A DNA stretch of 47,500 nucleotides, taken from Mesostigma viride. Taxonomy: Eukaryota; Streptophyta; Mesostigmatophyceae; Mesostigmatales; Mesostigmataceae. The notes beneath the pieces are model-generated. The model searched no databases. It saw only the letters and a list, made by a program, of their open reading frames with translations, and was not told where the DNA came from. The stretch covers positions 4,243,281 through 4,290,780 of the forward strand of contig RPFO01000310.1 in assembly GCA_009746045.1 (NCBI GenBank), read 5' to 3'. Positions 23,086 through 31,992 of the stretch are shown one piece after another. Within the stretch, counting starts at the first letter, position 1. Each line of letters opens with the position of its first letter. A program made the translations under genes and the position numbers.

Positions 23086-24460
23086 GGGAAAATGGGCGTG
23101 GCTTGGTTCCTGACCTTATTTCTCTGGCAGGAGTCACAGGAATCCACATAGGCCTTAACATCCTGATAAAGGCCAGGCCACCAAAACCTCTGCTGCACCT
23201 CATGAAGTAGCTTAGCATAACCAGGATGACACGCAGTCACATCGTCATGGAAACAATGTAACACTGTGGGAATGGCCATCTCAGGCACATACACTTTTCT
23301 AGTCACCGTGTGCTCTGCATCATGAGTGTGAACATACAGAACGCCCTCCCAGTATTCTACAGGTCTATTGCCAAAGTTGCCCCTCTGGATAGCTGCAGTA
23401 GCCATGTCCTCCGTCTTGGTGAAGGCCTTGATGACGTCCAGCAGGGAAATATTTAAAGGGTTAGGCAACACCAGGTCCTTGTCAGGTCCCAGGGGCTGCA
23501 TCTGCATCTCCTCTTCCTGCCCAGGGCTAGCCACCAACTGCTTGGATGAGACAGTAGTAGCTATAGGCCCTTTTGACCTTGCCATCACCTGAGAGGCCAA
23601 CACCTTGGACCGGCCTACCAACACAGGGTCCATGACCCACTTCCTGGGCCTACCTCTGCTGCGCCTAGCAGGGCCTCCCTCACCTGGCTGCTCTGTGGGA
23701 GTGGGCACCACACCTTCAGGACTTCTCCTAAGACTGTCAGACAGTGACTGGACACCCTCCTGGACGCCTGTCAACTCTGGGACAGAGCCCTGGTCGATGA
23801 GCATCACGGGACCACCGTTATTCCCTACAGGTGGTGTCAACAGTTGAGAAACCTTCTGGTTGTTGGCCTGAGCTCTAGTCAAGGCTCCACACTCTACCAC
23901 AGAAATCAGGGCAGCACAGATGTCCAAGTCCTCATGAAAACTTCCCATCAAATCCCTCCTCCTGGACAGGGCGTCAGGCACCACATTCTGCGTACCAGGA
24001 ATGTACCTCACAGAGAAAGGTCCAAACCCCCCCAGGAACTCCATCCATCCAGCCATCCTCTTACTCATCCGGGTCTGTTCCAACACATGTACCAAGGGCC
24101 TGTGGTCAGTCATCAGGGTAATAGACTCGTTGCCCTGCCCATCTCTGGCGCTGCTGGCCACAGAAAACTGGGCCCCCTTCAGTAGGTGTTCCCACTTGTG
24201 ACAGGCCACCACCAATCCCAACAGCTCTTGCTCATGAACAGGGTAGTTACGTTCTGCAGACGTCATACTCCTGGACATGTATTCCACTGGTTGAGGGCCC
24301 TTACCATGATCTTGCATTAGTACTGCACCAATAGCACCCTGTGAGGCGTCAGACCTAACCTGGTATGGCAAGTCTGGGTTGGGGCCCACCAACAAGGGAG
24401 CAGTGGTAAGCTTCTGCTTCAACACATCAAAAGCTTGCTGGCATGCTGCAGTCCATTCAA
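23046..24460 (-). CDS. RNase H, linker and integrase zinc-binding region
   Basis: RNase H motifs: VRSDASQGAIGAVL, HEQELLGLVVACHKWEHLL, LMTDHRPLVHVL and IPGTQNVVPDALSR; these contain the catalytic acidic residues. A long low-similarity linker (about 23500-23900) follows. The integrase HHCC-type region has CHPGYAKLLHEVQQRFWWPG and CDSCQRNK. The frame is the same as the upstream RT frame, but two opposite single-base shifts (24516-24518 and 24459-24461) scramble about 55 bases between them. The frame is lost near 23087. Confidence 0.92.
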
Positions 24461-24512
24461 AGGGACATCCTTCTTGAGCAGGGCTAACAGGGGACCAGAG
24501 ATGGCCGCCATG

Positions 24513-25331
24513 TCAGGGAATGAACCGTCGGTACCAGCCCACCAGGCCCAGAAAGGATCTGACATCCTGAGCTGACTTCAACACAGGCCACTCCAAAACA
24601 GCAGAGACCTTGCTGGCCTCAGGAGTCATACCTGCAGCGCTCAGCTGGTAGCCCAGAAACTTCACCTCTTGGCCCCACTCCACCTTGGACCTCTTCACCG
24701 ACAGATGATACTGATGGATCACCTTAAGGACCTCCTCCACGTTCTCCAGGTGCTCCCTGAAGGTACGAGAGTGTACCAGAATGTCGTCCAGGTAGACGAC
24801 CACACAAGTCCTGAAGACCACCCTGGTAGTGTCACACAAGTGGGCAATGTCCTTGAACCTGGGGTTGCGAAGGTCAGGTGAGATCTGGGGCAGGGCATTT
24901 CCAGTCAGGTGGCCAAAGATGGCATTGACAAACATCTGCATAGTGGCAGGACTGTTAGAGGCACCCATGGGCATTACTGTCCACTGGAACTGTCCCCATG
25001 GGGTAGAAAAGGCCGTCTTGGGGATGTCCTCAGTAGCCACCCTGATCTGCCAGAAAGCATGCCTGAGGTCAAACTTGGTAAAGAAGGCAGCTCCTGCAGT
25101 CCTCTCCAGCAACTCATCAATTCTGGGCAGAGGGTACCTGGACTTGACAGTCACCTTGTTCAGTCCCCTCAGGTCAATGCACAACCTCCACCCCCCATCA
25201 TGCTTGGGTACAAGCAAACACCCAGAACTGAAAGGACTGTTAGCTGGGAGGATCAGACCAGCCTCCAACAGGCCAATAAGTATGGTCTTCAGCTCTGCCA
25301 TCTCTGCAGGGCCCATCCTGTACATAGGCAC
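24513..25331 (-). CDS. Reverse transcriptase domain
   Basis: Canonical Ty3-type RT: SPFSSGCLLVPKHDGGWRLC, DLRGLNKVTVKSRYPLPRID, FTKFDLRHAFWQIRV, the active-site motif VVYLDDILVHS and the C-terminal FLGLVGWYRRF. It copies element RNA into DNA within particles. The frame is entered through a one-base contraction at the A-run 25332-25334 and left at 24516-24518. Confidence 0.96.
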   Translation of the reverse strand: MPMYRMGPAEMAELKTILIGLLEAGLILPANSPFSSGCLLVPKHDGGWRLCIDLRGLNKVTVKSRYPLPRIDELLERTAGAAFFTKFDLRHAFWQIRVATEDIPKTAFSTPWGQFQWTVMPMGASNSPATMQMFVNAIFGHLTGNALPQISPDLRNPRFKDIAHLCDTTRVVFRTCVVVYLDDILVHSRTFREHLENVEEVLKVIHQYHLSVKRSKVEWGQEVKFLGYQLSAAGMTPEASKVSAVLEWPVLKSAQDVRSFLGLVGWYRRFIP

Positions 25332-25334
25332 AAA

Positions 25335-26253
25335 GGAGGACGAGCACCCTCTACCAACTTGATGACATGTGTGATGGGTCCCTCAGGAGGATACTGGGGC
25401 ATCTTGTCCTCAAAGATGGCTCCATACCTGTCCAACAAGGCATCATGCTGCTGTTGTTGCTCAGTGGTGACAGTAGAACTGACAGCATTGACAGAATGAC
25501 CACTAGCAGACTCAGGTTCATTAGGCACCAAATGCAGGAAAAAGATGTGTTCCACTGGATAGGTGGCCAAATAAGACAGAGTATGCTTGGCAGACCACAC
25601 ATGCTTCAGTAGGGCAGCCCGTTTCTCCTCCAAAGTCGGCTCTTGATCCACCCCTTTCGCACCTGCTTCCCCTCCCTTGCCATCATTGACAGCTGTCTGT
25701 GTGGAACAGCACTCAGTGGCTGTTCTTCTCCCCCCTGGCAACACACAGGTAGCATCCCACACTGTCCCATCCTTGAACTGGACCACCCTGTCAGGCCAAG
25801 AAATAGCAGGATTGGTGTCAGACAACCATGGGATCCCCAAAATCACATCTGCTGCCGTGAGGGGAATGACATCTGCTGTCACTTCCAAAGTCTGGGATGA
25901 ACAAACTTGGAAGATGAGCTGCACATAGCCAGGTGAGCAGCTTCTCCTGCCATCAGAATACTGCACCATGACAGGTGTGGGGTGGGCCAACACAGGCAAC
26001 TTCAGCTCCTGCACCAAGGATGCAGCAATATAATTACTGCCAGCACCAGAATCAATCATAAACAAGCAAGCTGGCTGAGCCAAGGGGACTGGCACGTTGA
26101 GGAGCCTAGCCTGAAACTTGAGTAAGTGACCTGGTACAGGAGGACCCACAGGGACAGCAGGGTCAGAAGCACCCACAGTGTTCACTGGCCTAACGTCAAC
26201 AGCAGGCAGGTCAGACCTGGCCATGACAGAAGGATGACCTGGGGACCCAACTA
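25335..26253 (-). CDS. Retroviral-type aspartic protease, start of pol
   Basis: The catalytic motif is FMIDSGAGSNYIA (DSGA). The downstream DVILGIPWL and a Trp-rich flap-like segment are typical of gypsy proteases. The frame is open upstream to the gag stop and lies in the -1 frame relative to the inferred gag frame, directly after an A-AAA-AAC heptamer. It would mature the Gag-Pol polyprotein. The frame breaks near 25332 at a homopolymer. Confidence 0.92.
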
Positions 26254-27996
26254 GTTTTTTGACTCAGGTGGGTCTGGGGATGCTCCACTGCCCGATGGTG
26301 GAAGCTGCTCAGGTGGTGCTGGAGGCTCATCCTCGTCCCCCCATCCTCCTCATCTGCCAGCAGCTGCATGAGAGCGTTCACCATCCTACGCTTATCCTGT
26401 CTGCTGAAGGGCCTAGCGCGGGACTGGAACCTCCCAGAGGGCTGGAAGTTGGGCTGGAACCCTGGCTGCATCCGGTGATCGCCAGCAGGAACGCCAGGAG
26501 GAAGGTTGGGTGGCCTGGGAGATGGCAGGGCGCCAAAAGGTCCTCTCGTGGCAGGGGGAAACTGGTCCCGTCTAGGGCAGTCCCGTGCAAAGTGACCTGG
26601 CTGGTTGCAGATAAAACAGTTACCCTGGGTGGGATCCAAGCATTGAGTTCCCCCAGGAGGTCATCCAGCTGGTTCAGGGACTTCTTGATGGGTGGCACTG
26701 GCGTGGCCACAGGTTCCCACTTGACAGAAAAAGCAGGCACACGACAAAGGGTAAGCACATAAGACAACACCTTGTCCCATTGCCAATCCACGTAGTCGAA
26801 CTGGGAGAAGTGCTTGTCCACATCCAGTCGCACGTGTGGAGCCATGCCATGCAGTAGTCTGTGAAGCGCCTCTGCGTCAGAGCATTGGGAATCTTGGCTC
26901 TAAGGTTGGTGAATTGCTCCACGAACTGTGGCAGCGTCAAACCAGCCTGCGTACAGTTAGCCAGTGCGTCCCGATCCATGCGAAGCTGATCCTGGGGTAA
27001 CAGAAACCGGCGAAAGCCCAATAGGAGAGAGGGGAGGTCGGTACACGCACGTCCAGCCACAGAACGCAAAAACTCATCAAAACGGTCGCTGGCACTGTCG
27101 CTCATCCGCTGCCTAACCATTCTCTTCTGGATGTCCATCGTGAGACGTTCCTCTGCCTTGGGCCCATAGTTGGCGAAGTGGATAGCGAAGACATCCTGAA
27201 ACTTGGTGGAGAAATGGTCGAAGCTGCGATGGGTAAGGTTGGTCAGCGATAGCTTGTCTACCGACTCCACCTTGGAAAAGGAACAGTACGAGGATACAAA
27301 GACGTGAGCTCCATCACTGGGGCGTGTGGTGCATTCTGATTCTCCGACAATGTCGCAGCCACCGAGAGCCGTGGAGGCTCATGCCCCTGTGCATCTGTCC
27401 CTTCATCAACAAAAGGAGCGTCAACCGCATATACCCTCGTATACCCAGTGTTGGAGACGGTTGATCCACGAAAACAGACTCTCCATCGCCCGCCTGCCCT
27501 TGCGACTCAAGTTGCTGCACACGCGCAATAGTCCTACCCACACTCTTCTCCAGCGCTTCCGCCACACTTCTAGCTCTCGCAGCTTCCTCACGTTCATGTT
27601 GTAATCGAATTTTCTCCGCTGTCAGCTCGTCAGCCGCTAGCCGAGTGCCGTCTCGCCCCGGCACCGTGTTGTAGCCAAAACGAATAGCCGAACCGTATTC
27701 GGGTGCTGGCGAACGCGTGTCCCCACGTTGGAGAACCGTGGTACACCTCTACCAATGCCACGCAGGGAGGGCTCGCCTGGTTGCACACCGAGGGGCAAGA
27801 TGGAGAACTTTGGGCCGACCGACAGCGAATATCTGCGGGAAGCAGACATTAAGGTGGTATCTCCAAATAGTTGACGTCTGGGAGTAGATGATGAAACCCT
27901 TTCATCACCGGTCGTCCGTTGAGCTGCTAAAGATGTGGTTGCATCTTCAACTCTCTTACTTGATAACGGTGGTTGTGTCTCCGGGTTACTCATCAC
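26251..27996 (-). CDS. Gag polyprotein with CCHC zinc knuckle, frame-broken
   Basis: The likely start is the ATG at 27996 or the next codon (MMSNPETQPP). A basic/Ser-rich N-terminus is followed by a coiled-coil segment (DELTAEKIRLQHEREEAARA), a capsid-like helical block (about 26870-27270) and the zinc knuckle CFICNQPGHFARDC near 26580-26620. The tail is acidic and proline-rich and ends at TAG (26251-26253). Frame shifts lie near 27721-27724, 27444-27446, 27319-27322, about 26875, 26650-26654 and 26337-26342. All but one fall at a homopolymer and fit loss of one base. Gag would assemble the particle and bind RNA. Confidence 0.85.
26254..26260 (-). promoter_or_regulatory. Candidate -1 frameshift heptamer A-AAA-AAC at the gag-pol junction
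   Basis: On the minus strand AAAAAAC is followed directly by TAG, the inferred gag stop. Read in the gag frame it is A-AAA-AAC, a classic -1 slippery heptamer, and slipping back one base enters the open protease frame. The gag frame here depends on one base missing in the 6-base run at 26337-26342. Confidence 0.6.
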
Positions 27997-28202
27997 TCCA
28001 TGGGTCGCGCATGCCGGACTGGGGAACGTTAGAGACTTATGGGCTCAAGGCAGTTCTCAGAGCAAGACTGTCACATAAGGATGAGTCACACTCTTAAGAA
28101 CTGTCCGAATACACAGCATAACGTACCCTCTCTGGGTCTGGCAAGAATTCCATTGTTAATCGTGAACTAATACTGTCAAGACAACCAACACCTAGGTAGA
28201 AA

Positions 28203-28214
28203 CCTCCGATACCA
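28203..28214 (-). promoter_or_regulatory. Primer binding site, initiator tRNA-Met type
   Basis: One base inside the 5' LTR the coding strand reads TGGTATCGGAGG. This is close to the TGGTATCAGAGC type complementary to the 3' end of initiator tRNA-Met, the usual primer for first-strand synthesis in this group. Confidence 0.85.
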
Positions 28215-28215
28215 A

Positions 28216-28922
28216 TGTAACGACTAAAAATGTTGTGTTTGCAACAGCCTCAGTATCAACATTAGCGTGAAAAGATCTTTATACCTGGGTTGGAGTCGCG
28301 ACAGATAACTTCACGTCCAGAGAAGCAATGAAGATGGATCTTCAACAGTTAAGGGAATGAGTCCCCACCCTTGTTAGACACAACAGACAAGTTATATCCA
28401 AGTCGACTATCTGTTGAAGTTATAGTTGACTTTTGGCAAGGGTTGTTTGATTGATGAAACAAGGAAACCCTTGAATTACACCATAGCTTTAGCTCTCACG
28501 TACGCACACATGCACGGCCGCCCCAAACAGGATAAAAGTCATCGTGCACGCAGCATCCATCCAACCCTAACCCGGAAGGACCAATCAAAAGTGAGGATCA
28601 CTCAAGATAAGATCTTAGCCTCCGAATCCTCCACACAACACAAAGCCAGCACATACGAAATCTCAAGGACCTGGAACCAAATCCACCAGGTACAACGGTA
28701 CTGCAGAGAATCTTTGACTGACTAAACAACACCATGCAAAGTACCCTACGTGGATCAGGCCACGACCAATGAGGGTAGAACAATAGATTCGACAGATCTC
28801 AACAGGCCCAATATCTATCAGACGTCGAAGCCTCCTAACTTCTCAAATAATTGTCCTAAAGTTCTAACTCATAATAAGATTCAACAGTAGGAAAACTTTG
28901 GATGTAACATTTGGTTGTTACA
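28216..28922 (-). repeat. 5' LTR of the Ty3/gypsy element
   Basis: 707 bp. It should carry the promoter and polyadenylation signals of the element, although no TATA box is assigned. It has four extra bases relative to the other LTR, after CCTAAAG near 28860. Confidence 0.97.
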
Positions 28923-29123
28923 CTTGTGCATTGAAATTATGGCTGGCTTACGTGTAGAGCGACTAAATGACCTAGACGGTGGGGCCGGAAACAGCATGCT
29001 TGATCAGGGCGTGCACATGTTTCGAGCCTAACTGGCCGGGAGTGTCTAGTGGTGAGCACCATTGCTGCGATCGCTCTCCCACCATTTACGAGGAAATACC
29101 CGCAAATGGAAAACCACTGAAAA

Positions 29124-29257
29124 TTAATTAATTAATTAATTAAACTCGTGCTCCCGTTGGGGAGTCACGGAGCACCGAAGTGCTTTTAATCCCTGTGTGT
29201 GCACTACAGGAGAAAGGGCAGAGACCCCCAGTCTCCTTCATGCCAAAGGCATGCCAC
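29124..29257 (-). mobile_element. R3 short retroposon inserted in R1 copy E1
   Basis: A 134-bp insert flanked by the 11-bp direct repeat ACCACTGAAAA (29113-29123 and 29258-29268). The homologous R1 copy has one uninterrupted copy at 40607-40617 (as the complement). Read on the minus strand it begins GTGGCATGCC, contains CACTTCGGTGCTCCGTGACT and CCCCAACGGGAGCACGAG, and ends in a TTAA-repeat tail. It looks like a SINE or a short internally deleted retroposon. A second copy is at 41835-41983. Confidence 0.82.
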
Positions 29258-29364
29258 ACCACTGAAAAGGTAGCTAGTCAGTCATCGATCACGTTAGCCA
29301 TGCCATGATTCCAAACGTCCAAGAACTGCACACGGTGCAAAGGCAAAAAGCCGGAGGACAGCAC

Positions 29365-29572
29365 GCTTTGTATAGCTATGAGCACTGATCTTGGCCCCCC
29401 CATGACAGGCTCCCCCTTCGCTGGGCATAGCTTGAAGATCATGGGGATGCACGTGCCCTGGTGCACCTAGAGGCAAGGGTCCTTTACATCCCCACCCTTG
29501 CAGGAAGTAGCTTAGGATGTATGATAGGCCATATGCCCCCTCTCAAGGGCTATTAATTAATTAATTAATTAA
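29365..29572 (+). mobile_element. R2 retroposon copy A with TTAA-repeat tail
   Basis: Matches the copy at 30180-30434: GGGCATAGC, TGCACCTAGAG, CCCACCCTTGCA, GGCCATATGCCCC, CTCAAGGGCTAT. It lacks the last ~40 bases (the CTCCCAACGGAG segment) before a (TTAA)n run at 29550-29573 that it shares with the inverted copy B. Confidence 0.7.
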
Positions 29573-29838
29573 TTATCAACATCACTCCGTTGGGAGTAGA
29601 TGTAGCACATGTATAGCCCTGAGAAGGGGCATATGGCTTTTAATACATTCTAGGCTACTTCATGCAAGGGTGGGAATGTAAGCTACCCCTGCTCTAGGTG
29701 CACCAAGGCACCTGCACCCTCATGGTCTATCACGCTATCAAAGAGACAACCACGCTATGCCCGGGTAAGGGAGCATGCCTGTGAGGGAAGATCATCATGG
29801 CTATACAAGAGCTAGGACACGGCTTCTCGACAGAGAGC
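29573..29838 (-). mobile_element. R2 retroposon copy B, inverted
   Basis: The reverse complement of copy C at 30180-30434, with the tail end at the left (ACTCCGTTGGGAG, GCACATGTATAGCCC, AGAAGGGGCATATGGC). Copies B and C are head to head, forming an inverted pair interrupted by a small R2 fragment (29839-29904) and by R1 copy E2. It also carries a 20-bp R1 micro-insertion at 29739-29758. Confidence 0.75.
29739..29750 (-). mobile_element. 12-bp R1 micro-insertion with 8-bp target duplication
   Basis: CAAAGAGACAAC lies between two copies of CACGCTAT (29731-29738, 29751-29758). The sibling R2 copy C (near 30227-30245, complement) reads TATCACGCTATGCCC without the insert, so this is a true insertion into an empty site. 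The inserted bases equal the 3' terminal bases of R1. Confidence 0.7.
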
Positions 29839-29904
29839 ATCTCAAGGGCTATGTGCTACATATACTCCCAACGGAGTTATGTTACAATTCAATTCAATTC
29901 AATG
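29839..29904 (+). mobile_element. Truncated R2 fragment with (AATTC)n tail
   Basis: A 66-bp insert flanked by CAGAGAGC (29831-29838 and 29905-29912). It carries only the R2 3' end (CAAGGGCTATGTGCTACATA, CTCCCAACGGAGTTATGT) followed by AATTC repeats. Confidence 0.75.
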
Positions 29905-29949
29905 CAGAGAGCTGCTCTCTGCTGAGATGCCATGCCCTAGCTCTTGTAT

Positions 29950-30163
29950 CAAAGAGACAACCAGCGCAGGCCAGAAATCGGGAGAATCCGGACCATGGTA
30001 GCTCGAGCCTGCCGTTATCTTTTCCGCGTTTTCGAGTCGTTCAGGATGATGAAGATGAATGGTGATGGAAATGTGTATCCTTGTGCATTGAAATTATGGC
30101 TGGCTTACGTGTGGAGCGACTAGATGACCTAGACGGTGGGGCCGGAAACATCATGCTTGATCA
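29950..30163 (-). mobile_element. R1 retroposon copy E2, 5'-truncated, with 16-bp target duplication
   Basis: About 214 bp flanked by GCCCTAGCTCTTGTAT (29934-29949 and 30164-30179). On the minus strand the 3' end is GGTTGTCTCTTTG with no A-tail, followed by target ATACAAGAGC. The sequence matches E1 and E3. The long target duplication and 5' truncation indicate target-primed reverse transcription. Confidence 0.85.
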
Positions 30164-30179
30164 GCCCTAGCTCTTGTAT

Positions 30180-30434
30180 AGCCATAATGATCTTCCCCCA
30201 CATGACATGCATGCTCCCCCATAGCTGGGCATAGCGTGATAGATCATGAGGGTGCAGGTGCCCTGATGCACCTAGAGCAAGGGTAGCTTACATTCCCACC
30301 CTTGCATGAAGTAGCCTAGAATGTATCATAGGCCATATGCCCCTTCTCAAGGGCTATGTGCTACATATACTCCCAACGGAGTTATGTTCCTAATTAATTA
30401 ATTAATTAATTAATTAATTAATTAATTAATTAAT
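30180..30434 (+). mobile_element. R2 retroposon copy C with long (TTAA)n tail
   Basis: The best-preserved R2 3' region: CACCTAGAGCAAGGGTAGCT, CCCTTGCATGAAGTAGCC, GGCCATATGCCCCTTCTCAA, then ATACTCCCAACGGAGTTATG and TTCC, then about 40 bases of TAAT/TTAA repeat. The 3' part can fold as ACTCC-CAAC-GGAGT. Confidence 0.75.
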
Positions 30435-30439
30435 GGTTT

Positions 30440-31311
30440 AGTGCTTCATTTAGAAGCAACGAGGCTTCATTTAAAAACACGCTTTGCTTCTAAATGAAGC
30501 CTCGGCAACCTGTGGATCATGTTCCCCCCCAAGGTAGTTATCATGCCAATTGCCAAAGTTCCTGTTTGGTTCCCGACAGTAGGTAAGATGAGTTTTTCTT
30601 TTGTCCACGTTACAATTGATCAGAAGTTGATGTTTCACTTTCACTGCTATCAAGGAGCCGTTCACTGCTATATTTCCTTGTGGCTGCAGTCATGTGGGTG
30701 ATTGGCGGACTCACCAGACTCACCACCCTCACGAATGCTACTTCCTGTTGAGAGGTCGAACACGCTTTGCATGTTCGTGCTGGTGACACTCACCGTGACA
30801 CCCACCCTTCTCCTGCTCACACTACTTAGATGGGCGCTAGGGGTTTCACTGGGACATGGCACCGGGCGCAAAAACCAATCACGTCCCATGCACGTTGCCG
30901 CATGGCCAGTCGTGTGGTCTATACCCAGGCTGCACGTGGACAATATGCATCTCATGGGGAGTCGAAAACCTTAGGGCAAAAGTGGCAGACCCTCAGGCCA
31001 AGCATCCAAATGGTCCATCCTGCAAACCCAGATACAGCAGGAAGCCATGTCCACCGTGACGACGGCCACCTACGACGTCAGTGCACATGCGCTGTCATAC
31101 GTACGGTGATGTCTGCTTCCACATGGCTGCCTCTGCAAGCAGATGGAAATGGCAATCAGTGGGACCGGCACAGCAGCTGGTCGAAGTCGTGAACGAGCGG
31201 CGATAAAGAGGCATTAGACCCCCCGCTCACTGCGTGTGGTCACACAGCCCCCTCCGCTTCTCGTGCCCTTTCCATCAAGCGCACGTAGCCCCCCCACCTC
31301 GGATTCCCCTC
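30440..31311. other. Intergenic, no gene recognised
   Basis: Short open frames on both strands, none with a recognisable domain or codon pattern. A small inverted repeat (AAGCAACGAGGCTTCATTTA near 30458 against TAAATGAAGCCTCGG near 30490) lies at the left edge. Confidence 0.4.
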
Positions 31312-31992
31312 AGATCGGCCGCACATCAGGTGTCACGCATCATTCCTGGCACATCGGCCGCACATCAGGTGTCACGCATCATTCCTGGCACATCGGCCGC
31401 ACATCAGGTGTCAAACATCATTCCTGGCACATCGGCCGCACATCAGGTGTCACGCATCATTCCTGGCACATCGGCCGCACATCAGGTGTCAAACATCATT
31501 CCTGGCACATCGGCCGCACATCAGGTCTCAAACATCATTCCTGGCACATCGGCCGCACATCAGGTGTCACGCATCATTCCTGGCACATCGGCCGCACATC
31601 AGGTCTCAAACATCATTCCTGGCACATCGGCCGCACATCAGGTGTCACGCATCATTCCTGGCACATCGGCCGCACATCAGGTGTCACGCATCATTCCTGG
31701 CACATCGGCCGCACATCAGGTCTCAAACATCATTCCTGGCACATCGGCCGCACATCAGGTCTCAAACATCATTCCTGGCACATCGGCCGCACATCAGGTG
31801 TCACGCATCATTCCTGGCACATCGGCCGCACATCAGGTCTCAAACATCATTCCTGGCACATCGGCCGCACATCAGGTGTCACGCATCATTCCTGGCACAT
31901 CGGCCGCACATCAGGTGTCACGCATCATTCCTGGCACATCGGCCGCACATCAGGTGTCACACATCATTCCTGTCACATCGGCCGCACATCAT
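31312..31992 (+). repeat. 39-bp minisatellite, about 17 units
   Basis: The unit starts ATCGGCCGCACATCAGGT, followed by GTCACGCATCATTCCTGGC. Units alternate between three variants at two sites (GTGTCACGC, GTGTCAAAC, GTCTCAAAC) in an irregular order. The period is divisible by three, so frames stay open as 13-residue repeats, but there is no sign of a gene in the array. It occupies the 3' flank of the minus-strand CGLD27-like gene, whose last codons and stop come from the right-most partial unit. Confidence 0.95.

Larger units (their letters stand above)
19503..28922 (-). mobile_element. Ty3/gypsy LTR retrotransposon with chromodomain integrase (9420 bp)
   Basis: Bounded by LTRs of 703 bp (19503-20205) and 707 bp (28216-28922) that begin TG and end CA, with a 5-bp target duplication. 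Coding strand is minus. Order: gag with a CCHC zinc knuckle, aspartic protease, reverse transcriptase, RNase H, integrase, chromodomain, then an extra ORF. Protease-RT-RNase H-integrase order and the chromodomain place it in the Ty3/gypsy (Metaviridae) chromovirus-like group. The LTRs look identical apart from a 4-bp indel near 20146/28860, so insertion is recent. The reading frames are interrupted by about a dozen single-base shifts, mostly at homopolymers. Confidence 0.97.
19368..29364 (-). mobile_element. R1 retroposon copy E1, split by the LTR element and by an R3 insert
   Basis: The R1 sequence runs over 19368-19502, resumes after the LTR element at 28928, is interrupted again at 29124-29257 by an R3 insert, and ends at 29364. 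Read on the minus strand its 3' end is GGTTGTCTCCTTG. Uninterrupted homologous sequence is at 40515-40933 (opposite strand) and, for the 3' half, at 29950-30163. No target duplication was found for E1 itself. Confidence 0.75.
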
